From: Nocardia acidivorans NBRC 108247
GTDB lineage: Bacteria > Actinomycetota > Actinomycetes > Mycobacteriales > Mycobacteriaceae
NCBI RefSeq assembly: GCF_001625085.1
Contig: NZ_BDAW01000057.1
Coordinates: forward strand, 1-64,000
Length of the DNA: 64,000 nt
Direction: 5' to 3'
Shown: positions 15,969-23,885 of the stretch, one piece after another
Numbering within the stretch: position 1 is the first letter of the stretch
How the letters are laid out: each line of letters opens with the position of its first letter
Position numbers and translations under genes: made by a program
Notes under the pieces: model-generated
Database searches by the model: none
Told to the model about the DNA's origin: nothing
What the model saw: the letters and a program-made list of their open reading frames with translations, nothing else

Positions 15969-18836
15969 CTACCGGCCCGGCCCGGGGGAGAAGAGGCTGG
16001 TGAGGGTGGGCGGCGGCAGACCCGCGCGGCGGAAGGTCTCGGTGGCGTCGGCGAGTTCGCGTATCGCGGTGACGGTATCACCGCGCGCGGCCACGGCGGC
16101 GGCGTGCAGGGCCAGGGCGCGGGCGCGGTCTATGGGGTCGGCGGCCATGCTCAGCAGGTCCAGGGCGCGAGCCGACTCGATCTCGGCGGTGCACGTGCGA
16201 CCGGCGCGCAGATGGATCTGCGCCAGGCGGGTGCAGGCCCAGCCCTCCCAGAGCCGCACGCCGTTCCGGCAGGCGATGCGTACGGCCTCCTCGCCCAGGC
16301 GCAAGGCCGTCTCGTGATCGCCGAGTAGTGAATGGGTGGCGGCCAATTCGTGATGCGCCCAGCCCAGGGCCACCGAGTTGGAGCATTCGCGGGCCATATC
16401 GATGGCGCGTTCGGCGACGGCGAGAGCCTCCTCGTACTGACCGGATTCGCACAGGGTGCGGGTCGCCAGGGCGAGAATCCACGCCTCCATGGAGCGATCG
16501 CCCAGGGCGCGGGTGAGGGCAACGGCATTGGCGTAGTGGCGGTGCGAGTCCTTGGTATTGCCCAGGCGGCGGTCGGCAATGCCGAGCAATAATTCGGCGA
16601 GTACCTGAAGGCGGCGGCCCGCGTCGTCGACCGGAGGCGAAATGGCCTGCAGGAACTCCAGACTCGCCTCGACTTCGCCTAGGCCGACCTGCATGATGGC
16701 GCCGAGCGCGGTGCGCAGCCTGCGGATGCTGCCGCTGTCCTGCTCCTGGATCGCGGTGTGCAGCAGGGCTTTCAGGGCATCGGCGAGTTCGCGCGCGCCG
16801 GTGCCGCCGTCCATCACCTCGGCCAGCACCCAGGCAAGATCGGCTGCCAGGGCCACGGTATGCCCGCCGACGCGGGCGGCCTGGCGGTGCAGGGCGATGA
16901 CCACGGGCCGCTCGATATCGTTCCAGCGCTGTCCATCCGCGCCGCTGGTGAAGGCGTGACCGGGCACGGTGGTGGGGACCAGCAGTCGCGTGGTGTTGCT
17001 GTAATCGATTGCGCTGAGCAGGTTCTTACCGCTGGCCAGGTAGTAGTCGAGCAGGCGGGACAGCACCCGCGATTCGTCGTCGCCGGGCTGGCGGCGGGCG
17101 AACAGGCGCAGCAGATCGTGGAAGTGGTAGCGGCCCGGCGCGGTCGTCTCGAGCAGACTCAGGTCCACCAGGGCCTCGCACAGGTACTCCGCCTGTGCGA
17201 CGGGAACATTCAGCACCGCGGCCCCGGCATCGGCGGGCAGGTCGGGAACCTCGGCGCGGGCCAGGGTGCGAAAGGCCCGGGCCTGCTCGGGATTCAGCTG
17301 GCCGTAGCCGAGGTGGAAGATGGCCTCCAGGGCGAGTTCACCGGTCTGCAGGACGTCGAGGCGGCGGCTCTCGTCGGCGAGCCGGGTGGCCATGGACGCG
17401 ATGGGCCAGCGCGGGCGCACCGCCAGGCGCGCGCCGACAATGCGCACGGCCAGCGGCAGGCAGGCACAGAGGGTGATCACCGCGCGCGCCGCATCGGGTT
17501 CGGCCGCAACCCTTTCCGCGCCGAGAATATGGGTCAGCAGGGTCATGGCCTCGTCCGGTTCGAGGACGTCGAGGCGGGTGCGGCGCACGGCCGGGAGTTC
17601 GGTGAGCGCGGATCGGCTGGTGATCAGGACCGCGGTGCCGGGAGTGCCGGGCAGCAGTTGGCGGATCTGGGCGCTGTCCCGGGCATTGTCCAGGACGAGC
17701 AGAATTCGCCGGTCGGACAACAGGGTTCGCAGATGTGCGGAGCGGTCGTCGATGGTTTCGGGGATATCGCTGTCCGCGACGCCGAGTGCGCGCAGGAAGC
17801 CGCCGAGGGCGTCGGCGGGGGACATGGGCTCGTCATCTACGCCGCGCAGGTTCACATACAGCTGGCCGCCGGGGAAGCGGTCACGCACCCGATGCGCGAT
17901 ATGCAGTGCGAGCGTGGTCTTTCCGACGCCGCCCATACCGCCGACCGCGGAGATGGCGACCGCGCTGCCGTCCCCGGTGAGCTGGGCGGCGATCTCGTCG
18001 GCCAGGCGGGAGCGGCCGGTGAAATCCGCTATGTCGGGCGGTAATTGGGCGGGGGTGCGATCCCGGCCCGGGCGCTGCACGGGTGGGAGTTCGGCGCGCA
18101 GGATGCGGGCGTGCACGGCGCTGAGTTCGGGTCCGGGCTCCACGCCGATGCCCTCCACCAGCGCGTGCCGGGCGCGGGCATACTCCTCGAGCGCCTCGGC
18201 CTGCCGCCCGCAGTGATAGAGCGCGGTCATGCGCAGCGCTCGGAAGCGTTCGCGCAGTGGATGTTCCTCGATGAGCGGGCCGAGTTCGGCGACGGCCTCG
18301 GGCGAGTGCCCGGTCTCGATATCGAGGGCCAGGCGGTCCTCGAGAATGCTGAGCCGCCACTGTTCGAGGCGGGCACGCTGTCGTTCGGCGTATGGGCCGG
18401 GCAGCGCGCCCAGCGCCGCACCCCGCCAGTGCGCCAGCGCGGCCACCAGGGTTTCGCGGGCGGCGGCCGGATCGTCATCGCGAATCAGCGCCGCCAGATT
18501 GACGCGCTCCTCCACCTCGGCGATATCGGTCCGCAGGTCCGGGATGCGCAGCGCGTAACCGTCGCCGATCGAAACCAGCACGGCGGAGGGTGCGCGGGTG
18601 GCGCGCTCGGGATCGAGTTCGCGGCGCAGCTTGGCCACATGGGTGCGCAGCGCCGAGACCGCCCGCGGCACCGGATCCTGACCCCAGATGCCCTCGACGA
18701 GCTCGGCGGCCGTCACCGCCTTGCCCGCGCGCAGCAGCAGGGCCACCAGCACGGCCCGCCGCTGCGGCGGACCCAAGTCCAGGGGCGTGTCCCCGCGCCA
18801 CGCGCGGACCTCGCCCAGCAGTGCGAACCTCAACAA
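15969..18836 (-). CDS. AfsR/SARP-type regulator (SARP-BTAD-NB-ARC-TPR)
   Basis: A 955-residue regulator. The winged-helix SARP DNA-binding domain (1-95) starts MLRFALLGEVRAW, and BTAD spans 100-245 (VEPGPELSAVHARIL). The NB-ARC ATPase has Walker A GGMGGVGKTT near 295, Walker B ILLVLDN and the GLPL-like LPLAVRIVG. TPR repeats fill the last 250 residues (AHHELAATHSLLGDHETAL). This is the classic AfsR layout, usually activating secondary metabolism. It differs from the other SARP in this window, which has a different ATPase type. Its target is not evident. Confidence 0.9.
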   Translation of the reverse strand: MLRFALLGEVRAWRGDTPLDLGPPQRRAVLVALLLRAGKAVTAAELVEGIWGQDPVPRAVSALRTHVAKLRRELDPERATRAPSAVLVSIGDGYALRIPDLRTDIAEVEERVNLAALIRDDDPAAARETLVAALAHWRGAALGALPGPYAERQRARLEQWRLSILEDRLALDIETGHSPEAVAELGPLIEEHPLRERFRALRMTALYHCGRQAEALEEYARARHALVEGIGVEPGPELSAVHARILRAELPPVQRPGRDRTPAQLPPDIADFTGRSRLADEIAAQLTGDGSAVAISAVGGMGGVGKTTLALHIAHRVRDRFPGGQLYVNLRGVDDEPMSPADALGGFLRALGVADSDIPETIDDRSAHLRTLLSDRRILLVLDNARDSAQIRQLLPGTPGTAVLITSRSALTELPAVRRTRLDVLEPDEAMTLLTHILGAERVAAEPDAARAVITLCACLPLAVRIVGARLAVRPRWPIASMATRLADESRRLDVLQTGELALEAIFHLGYGQLNPEQARAFRTLARAEVPDLPADAGAAVLNVPVAQAEYLCEALVDLSLLETTAPGRYHFHDLLRLFARRQPGDDESRVLSRLLDYYLASGKNLLSAIDYSNTTRLLVPTTVPGHAFTSGADGQRWNDIERPVVIALHRQAARVGGHTVALAADLAWVLAEVMDGGTGARELADALKALLHTAIQEQDSGSIRRLRTALGAIMQVGLGEVEASLEFLQAISPPVDDAGRRLQVLAELLLGIADRRLGNTKDSHRHYANAVALTRALGDRSMEAWILALATRTLCESGQYEEALAVAERAIDMARECSNSVALGWAHHELAATHSLLGDHETALRLGEEAVRIACRNGVRLWEGWACTRLAQIHLRAGRTCTAEIESARALDLLSMAADPIDRARALALHAAAVAARGDTVTAIRELADATETFRRAGLPPPTLTSLFSPGPGR

Positions 18837-19025
18837 AACCGACCTCCCCGTTCGGGCAGTCTAGAGCGTGTTCTCCGAGCACTACCTCGGTGGTTCCCCG
18901 GTGCGGCACATGCCAGCACGACCCTACGACAATCCCGCCCACCACCCCCGGCGTTGGCAGCGCACCCGCGCATCGGATCCCCTGGTGCGTGACGGCCGCG
19001 ACACAGATACCCGGGAACGGTTCCG
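18837..19025. other. Upstream region of the SARP gene, no gene seen
   Basis: No convincing coding sequence. The stretch presumably carries the minus-strand SARP promoter and runs into a tandem repeat array at 19026. Confidence 0.4.
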
Positions 19026-19234
19026 AGGCCGTGATGCCCCGGGCCGTGATGCCCCGGGCCGCGATGACCCAATTCCGCGATGACCCGAGACCGTGATGCG
19101 CCGGGCCGTGATGCTCCGGGGTCGCGATGCCCCGAGGCCGTGATGCCCCGGGCCGTGATAACCCGAGGCCGTGATAACCCGAGGCCGTGATGACCCGAGA
19201 CCGTGATGCTCCGGGGTCGTGATGACCCCGGGGC
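19026..19234. repeat. Phased tandem repeat, 13 units of 15-16 bp
   Basis: A core GTGATG (GCGATG or GTGATA in some units) preceded by GGCC or GACC and followed by a C-rich half recurs 13 times. Core starts are at 19031, 19046, 19061, 19077, 19093, 19108, 19124, 19140, 19155, 19171, 19187, 19203 and 19219. Steps are 15 or 16 bases, mean 15.7, so no reading frame is maintained and it is non-coding. The mean step equals about 1.5 helical turns. It resembles mycobacterial VNTR loci in size, but no CRISPR-like spacers exist. Confidence 0.85.
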
Positions 19235-19346
19235 CTGTCATGGCCCGGTTGGTCCCGGCCGGAGTCCTTTCCCGCAGATCGCGCCCGCCGTCGTGAGATC
19301 CTCAGTGCACCAGCCGAATACCCACCTGCGCGATCGGAGCAATCCC

Positions 19347-19595
19347 ATGACGGCCACCAACAAGCGCAACCTCGTCTACTTCGAGAGCCCCACCATGCGC
19401 GGCCTCTACGAATCCATGGACGCCTGGCAACAGGAGCATGAGCTCCGGCTGCTGTCCATCAGCATCCAGCAGGACAACGGCGCCTTCTGCTGTATAGCCC
19501 TGACCAACCCCGCCGAAGTCGTGATCACCAGCGCCGATGGCCACCACCACGCCAGCGTCAACCGGTTCGGCCTGCTGGCCGTGGATTCGCAGTAG
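19347..19595 (+). CDS. Small hypothetical protein
   Basis: An 82-residue protein beginning MTATNKRNLVYFESPTMRG, predicted mixed alpha/beta, no signal or membrane segment. GGAG lies 8 bases before the ATG. An upstream in-frame extension would read the tandem repeat and is rejected. The middle part (RLLSISIQQDNGAFCCIAL) looks like a real protein core. Family not recognised. Confidence 0.6.
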   Translation: MTATNKRNLVYFESPTMRGLYESMDAWQQEHELRLLSISIQQDNGAFCCIALTNPAEVVITSADGHHHASVNRFGLLAVDSQ

Positions 19596-19898
19596 TCAGT
19601 TCGTGGTCCAGGGGCGGAGCTTTTCCCGATCGCGGATCACCCGGATACGGGTGATGCGATTGTCGGAGATGTCGAAGGCATAGACCGAGACGCCGGTGCC
19701 GTCCAGTTCTGCGACGAGGCCGGGTTGGCCGTTGACGGTGCGTTCGAGGAGGGTCACCTCGCCCACGCGGCCCGCCAGTTGGATCCAGGTGGAGGCTGTT
19801 TCCAGGCCGCTCATCCCCGAGCAACCGAACGCGGGATAGGTCGGCTCTGCCCGAAAATCAGTGGCGCACTGCGCCGCTCGTAGGGCACGGTAGCGCAC
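19596..19898 (-). pseudogene. C-terminal fragment of a SigJ-type ECF sigma factor
   Basis: The last 70 residues of this frame, ending FDISDNRITRIRVIRDREKL and RPWTT, match the characteristic end of SigJ-like sigma factors (their SnoaL-like domain). The sigma-2 and sigma-4 regions are absent: upstream sequence runs into unrelated DNA before 19900. It is therefore a truncated gene. It ends directly against the stop of the convergent small gene. Confidence 0.55.
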
Positions 19899-20002
19899 AT
19901 GTTCGCGTACGCCATCACCGCTACACCCGCAGTCGCGGGTGCGATGGCTGCGCTCTGCCTGCCCGCACCGGCAGTCGCGGCATTCGACGGCGCACGACGC
20001 TG

Positions 20003-20042
20003 ACCTTCTCCGGGACGTCCCGGGACCTCGGACGGGGAAGGT
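20003..20042 (+). promoter_or_regulatory. Inverted repeats in the leader of the second EF-Tu gene
   Basis: A perfect 14-bp palindrome CCGGGACGTCCCGG (20010-20023) sits inside an outer repeat ACCTTC (20003-20008) / GAAGGT (20037-20042), 50 bases before the start codon. It could be an operator or an mRNA leader structure. No regulator is identified. Confidence 0.35.
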
Positions 20043-20091
20043 CGCTGCTGCCCGAGGTTCCTCGAATCACGACTCCCGGATGGAGAAAATC

Positions 20092-21267
20092 ATGGCCAAG
20101 CAGGCTTTCGTGCGCACCAAGCCGCACCTGAACATCGGCACCATGGGGCATGTCGACCACGGTAAGACCACGCTGACCGCCGCCATCACCAAGGTGCTGG
20201 CCGAGCAGGGCGGCGGATCGTATGTCCCGTTCGATCGCATCGACCGGGCCCCGGAGGAGATAGCGCGCGGTATCACCATCAATATCGCGCACGTCGAATA
20301 CGAAACCGCCACCAGGCATTACGCCCACGTGGATATGCCGGGTCACGCCGACTTCGTGAAGAATATGATCACGGGCGCGGCCCAGTTGGACGGTGCGATC
20401 CTGGTGGTCTCGGCCCTGGACGGTGTCATGCCGCAGACGTCCGAGCATGTGCTGCTCGCCCGTCAGGTGGGTGTCGAGCACATTGTGGTCGCGCTCAACA
20501 AGGCCGACGCCGGTGACGGCGAACTGCTGGAGCTGGTCGAACTCGAGGTGCGGGAACTGCTCTCCGCGCACGGGTACGACGGCGACGGGCTGCCCGTCGT
20601 CCCGGTCTCCGGATTGCTTGCGCTGCAAGGTGATCCGGAATGGTCGGCGGCGCTGCTGCGACTGCTCGAGGCGGTGGACGAGTACATTCCCATGCCCGTG
20701 CGCTACACCGACGCCCCGTTCCTCATGCCGGTGGAGAACGTGCTCACCATTACCGGTCGCGGCACCGTCGTGACCGGGGCCATCGAGCGTGGCCGGGTGC
20801 GCATGGGCGACCGGGTGACGGTGCTGGGCTACGGCGACAGCCTGGAATCGATCGTCACCGGTGTCGAAACCTTCGGCCGCACCATGGAATCGGCCGAGGC
20901 GGGCGACAATGTGGCGCTGCTGCTGCGCGGCGTGCAGCGCGGGCAGGTCAGCCGTGGCCAGGTGGTCGCGGCGCAGGGCAGCATCACCATGCACACCGGT
21001 TTCACCGCCAGTGTGCGGCTGCTCAGCGCGGCGCAGGGCGGGCGGCGCACGCCCATCGTGAGCGGTTACCGGCCGCAGTTCTATCTGCGCACCGGTCACG
21101 TGGTGGGCGATGTGCTGCTGCCGGACGGCCGGGCGCAGCCGGGGGAGACCGTCGAGATGTCGGTGACCCTGGGTCGTCCGGTACCGCTCGAGCCCGGTCT
21201 CGGCTTCGCGATTCGCGAGGGTAGCCGGACCGTCGCCGCGGGCACGGTGCTGGCCGTGCACGAATAG
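20092..21267 (+). CDS. tuf: Divergent elongation factor Tu paralogue
   Basis: A 391-residue EF-Tu, the GTPase that delivers aminoacyl-tRNA to the ribosome. G1 GHVDHGKT, G2 RGITINIAHVEYET, G3 DMPGHAD (normally DCPGHAD), G4 NKAD (normally NKCD) and all three domains are present. It is clearly divergent: Cys to Met in G3, Ala in place of Arg in the domain-2 motif GRGTVVTGAIERG (residue 230), and VSGLLAL for SALKAL. Streptomyces carries a comparable divergent tuf3. A housekeeping tuf near rpsL/fusA must exist elsewhere, because no ribosomal genes are here. GGAG precedes the ATG and a 16-bp terminator follows. Confidence 0.9.
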   Translation: MAKQAFVRTKPHLNIGTMGHVDHGKTTLTAAITKVLAEQGGGSYVPFDRIDRAPEEIARGITINIAHVEYETATRHYAHVDMPGHADFVKNMITGAAQLDGAILVVSALDGVMPQTSEHVLLARQVGVEHIVVALNKADAGDGELLELVELEVRELLSAHGYDGDGLPVVPVSGLLALQGDPEWSAALLRLLEAVDEYIPMPVRYTDAPFLMPVENVLTITGRGTVVTGAIERGRVRMGDRVTVLGYGDSLESIVTGVETFGRTMESAEAGDNVALLLRGVQRGQVSRGQVVAAQGSITMHTGFTASVRLLSAAQGGRRTPIVSGYRPQFYLRTGHVVGDVLLPDGRAQPGETVEMSVTLGRPVPLEPGLGFAIREGSRTVAAGTVLAVHE

Positions 21268-21278
21268 GCCGAATACGG

Positions 21279-21313
21279 ATCTCGGCCCCGAGCATCGTGC
21301 TCGGGGCCGAGAT
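21279..21313 (+). terminator. Terminator of EF-Tu gene, 16-bp perfect stem
   Basis: Bases 21279-21294 pair perfectly with 21298-21313 around a 3-base loop, 12 bases after the stop codon, followed by TCTCGCATT. Confidence 0.9.
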
Positions 21314-21377
21314 TCTCGCATTACCACCGAGTGTCGCGCCTGCCTGGTTCGCGAGTTATGTCGCCGATTCTCTCCCC

Positions 21378-21878
21378 ATGACCTCACGCCGCCAGAAGTT
21401 TGCCGTCGCGCTGGGAGTGGCCGCGCTCGCCGTGGCCGGATGCTCCGGAAGTTCCGGCGGCGATTCCGGCAAGATCGATGTCGGCGTCCTGGTCATCACC
21501 ATGTTCGACCCGGAGAACGAGGTCTGGCTGCAACGCGAACAGCTGCCCACCACCGTCGATGTCCCGGGCGCGTACAAACCGGTGCGCTGCAACAATGACC
21601 GCCTCTGCGTGGCCGAGACCGGTCAGGGCAAGGTCAATGCCGCCACCACCATGATGGCGATTCTGGGCAGCGGCAAATTCAATTTCGACAAGGCGTACTT
21701 CCTGACCGCGGGCACTGCCGACGGTCAGCCGCAGCCGTGGAATTCCCCGAATACGCAGGGCCACACCGCTTTCGTCGGATTCGAGTTCATCGGTCATCCA
21801 CACCAGCGCGTGATCGCAGATCCACATATTCAATCGCCTGGGCGCGGTGGGCTTGTTGAAGCAGGTCGGAGCATTTGA
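21378..21878 (+). pseudogene. Truncated purine nucleoside permease (NUP) lipoprotein
   Basis: The ATG at 21378 gives a lipoprotein signal with lipobox VAGC. It is followed by the start of a NUP-family protein (KIDVGVLVITMFDPENEVWL, ETGQGKVNAATTMMAIL, KAYFLTAGTA). The match stops near 21715, about 115 residues in; NUP proteins are roughly 350 residues. The remaining 50 codons are unrelated. This is a deleted or rearranged gene, unlikely to be functional. Confidence 0.65.
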
Positions 21879-22017
21879 TTGGCCGCGAACAGGCTCTCAT
21901 ACCAGGTATTGGAGAAGCAGGAGGCTAATAGCTTGGTACGGAACGAAAGTGAGCACGGCGAGAACCAAATATATTGGTACCGCGTCTATTTGGGTTCGTG
22001 GCACGGTGTCTATAGAA
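21715..22017. other. Scrambled junction with AT-richer patch
   Basis: From the point where the permease match ends to the 3' end of the ATP-grasp gene, no family is recognisable. Bases 21870-22020 are visibly less GC-rich than everything around (for example AAATATATTGGTACC). Open frames there have no ribosome site. Likely a deletion or insertion scar; no terminal repeats or transposase motifs were found. Confidence 0.45.
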
Positions 22018-22815
22018 TCATGATGCGACACGTGCAAAGCGGTGGGTTTCGCGCGAATGCGATGCCAGCACGCGCCGAGCCAGTGCCCGCGGCGCTCCCG
22101 ATTGCCCGCGCATTCCGGGAAAGGCGTTCACATCGATAATCAGAGGCGAGCCCGCCACCTCGAGGATATCCACACCGTACACCTCCAACTCGAAGGCTTC
22201 GCCGACCGCCAGCGCCAGATCCGCCCAGGGATGCGGAATCGAGGAATGCCGGTCGGGCAGTCGAGGTTCGGGTGCGAACTCCGTTTGCCGTAGCGCCGCG
22301 AAGACCTGATCGCCGATCACCCAGAGCTTGTGATCCCAGCCGGTGCCCAGTGTGAAGTCCTGTACCACGATCGGTTCGCCGGGCCAGCGTCGCTGGACTT
22401 CCCGGAGTTCGGCGGCATCGGCGATCCGGGTGACGAGATCACCCCGTCGACTGTGTCGGCTCTTGATGACCAGCGGGTGTTCGAACCCGGTGAGCTGTCC
22501 GGGATTCGCCAGCGCCCTGGTGCGGGCGAATGGGAATCCGGCCTGCTCGGCGCGCTCGGCCATGTGGGCGCGGTCCTGACAGAACTCGGTGGCGGCGGCC
22601 GAATTGAGCACCGGCACACCGGTGTTCTCCAGGGCGCGCGCCAAAGCCACTGCCTCGGAGGTGCGCGCCTTGAGGAGATAGATATCGGCCGGATCCGACG
22701 GCGCCGGGGTATCCGGGGCGAGATGTTCGATCCGGTGACCGGCCTCGGTGAGCAGGGCGGCCGTTTCGGCGAGCAGCGGATGGTTCGGATCGCCGGTGAG
22801 AAATCCGATCCGCAT
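22018..22815 (-). CDS. RimK-like ATP-grasp ligase, second of a pair
   Basis: A 265-residue ATP-grasp enzyme starting MRIGFLTGDPNHPLL. It has the ATP-binding lysine segment HPLVIKSRHSRRGD (about 120-130), the EPIVVQDFTLG hinge, and the metal-binding end GVDILEVAGSPLIIDVNAFPG. RimK-type ligases join an amine or amino acid to a carboxylate via an acyl phosphate. The gene overlaps the upstream ATP-grasp gene by one base (TGATG), so the two products are made together. Substrates are unknown. Confidence 0.8.
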   Translation of the reverse strand: MRIGFLTGDPNHPLLAETAALLTEAGHRIEHLAPDTPAPSDPADIYLLKARTSEAVALARALENTGVPVLNSAAATEFCQDRAHMAERAEQAGFPFARTRALANPGQLTGFEHPLVIKSRHSRRGDLVTRIADAAELREVQRRWPGEPIVVQDFTLGTGWDHKLWVIGDQVFAALRQTEFAPEPRLPDRHSSIPHPWADLALAVGEAFELEVYGVDILEVAGSPLIIDVNAFPGMRGQSGAPRALARRVLASHSRETHRFARVAS

Positions 22816-23705
22816 CACAGCGTCCCCACCGCGAGCGGTTCCTCGAACCGGGATTCGCGCAGCCGCGGCATGCTCTGCCAGGCCGAACCACCGCGCGCCA
22901 GTTCGACAATGGCCCGCGAGACGGTCGGCACCGCCATCGGCACCTGTCCGAAACTCGGAAAGTCATTGACGTCCACCACGATCGGGCCGTCCGGACCGCG
23001 TACCACATCGAGCCCGTAGAGGTCGAGACCGAAGACCTCACCCACACGCGCCGCGATAGCGGCGATTTCGGGATCCAGGGATACCGGACGATCGGGTGCC
23101 TTGCGCCCGCCGGTATGCAGTGGGGAGGTGCGTTCGGTGGCGTAGACGCGCCCGTCCACACAGTAAACCTTCAGGTCCACACCGGAATTCGGCACGAACG
23201 GTTGCGCGATGAGCAGCCCCTGATCGGCCCGGTCGATGGCCGCGAGATGTTCGGGCCGCTCCACCACCCGCACATCGCGACCCGAACTGCCGTCGGCGGG
23301 CTTGACCACCAGCGGGAATCGCGCCGCCGGAATTCGCGCCAGATCGCGCGGGCGCGCCGCCGCCCAGGTGGTGGGCACCGGTAGTCCGTGCGCGGCTGCC
23401 AGCGCTGCCGCACGGGCCTTATCGCGCACGCCGCGAATGGAGCGCGCGTCATTGACGGTGGTCAGCCCCGCCGCCGCGGCCGCCTCCAATAGTCCGAGTC
23501 CCGGTCCGCCCGAGACGGTCTTGAGCACCCACGCGTCATGATGCCCGCGCTCGACCAGCGTATTCAGATCCAGCAGTTCCCCGCCGGGTCGCACCACATC
23601 CACCCGGTGACCCCAGGCGCGCAATTGGTGAATCACGCTGCGCGGCATGCCGTCCCGGCGGTATTGCTCCTCCACCAGAAAACACAGACTGACTCGCGCC
23701 GCCAT
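22815..23705 (-). CDS. RimK-like ATP-grasp ligase, first of a pair
   Basis: A 296-residue ATP-grasp enzyme. The pre-ATP-grasp N-domain contains VSLCFLVEEQYRRDGMP. The ATP-binding region carries FPLVVKPADGSSGRDV, and the C-terminal metal site is GLDVVRGPDGPIVVDVNDFP. The ATG at 23705 follows GGGAGCGGGAACG; an in-frame upstream start is disfavoured. Together with the overlapping downstream ligase it could make a small peptide or conjugate. No precursor peptide gene was found beside them. It diverges from an acyl-CoA dehydrogenase gene. Confidence 0.8.
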   Translation of the reverse strand: MAARVSLCFLVEEQYRRDGMPRSVIHQLRAWGHRVDVVRPGGELLDLNTLVERGHHDAWVLKTVSGGPGLGLLEAAAAAGLTTVNDARSIRGVRDKARAAALAAAHGLPVPTTWAAARPRDLARIPAARFPLVVKPADGSSGRDVRVVERPEHLAAIDRADQGLLIAQPFVPNSGVDLKVYCVDGRVYATERTSPLHTGGRKAPDRPVSLDPEIAAIAARVGEVFGLDLYGLDVVRGPDGPIVVDVNDFPSFGQVPMAVPTVSRAIVELARGGSAWQSMPRLRESRFEEPLAVGTL

Positions 23706-23885
23706 TCGTTCCCGCTCCCACAGTTGTACTGCGCCCGCCCCGGAGCGGCCCAGAATTGATCGCCGATTGTTCACCAAGATCATCGCTGTGGCAACCGGGA
23801 ACGCAACGGCACGGGCACAACGGATCTGGGCGAAGTGGCCGCGATTCTCTGCTCACCCAGCCCATCTCGGCCGGACCATGGGCGT

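Noticed and set aside
15664..16317. Plus-strand coding region with QSELA repeats
   Set aside because: The open frame is a by-product of 9-base repeats and then runs antisense to the SARP gene; no ribosome site.
19026..19234. CRISPR array
   Set aside because: The units are contiguous 15-16 bp repeats with no spacers and no cas genes nearby.
19921..21387. 488-codon open frame antisense to EF-Tu
   Set aside because: Shadow of the EF-Tu codon pattern; no domain, no ribosome site, and it runs through the terminator.
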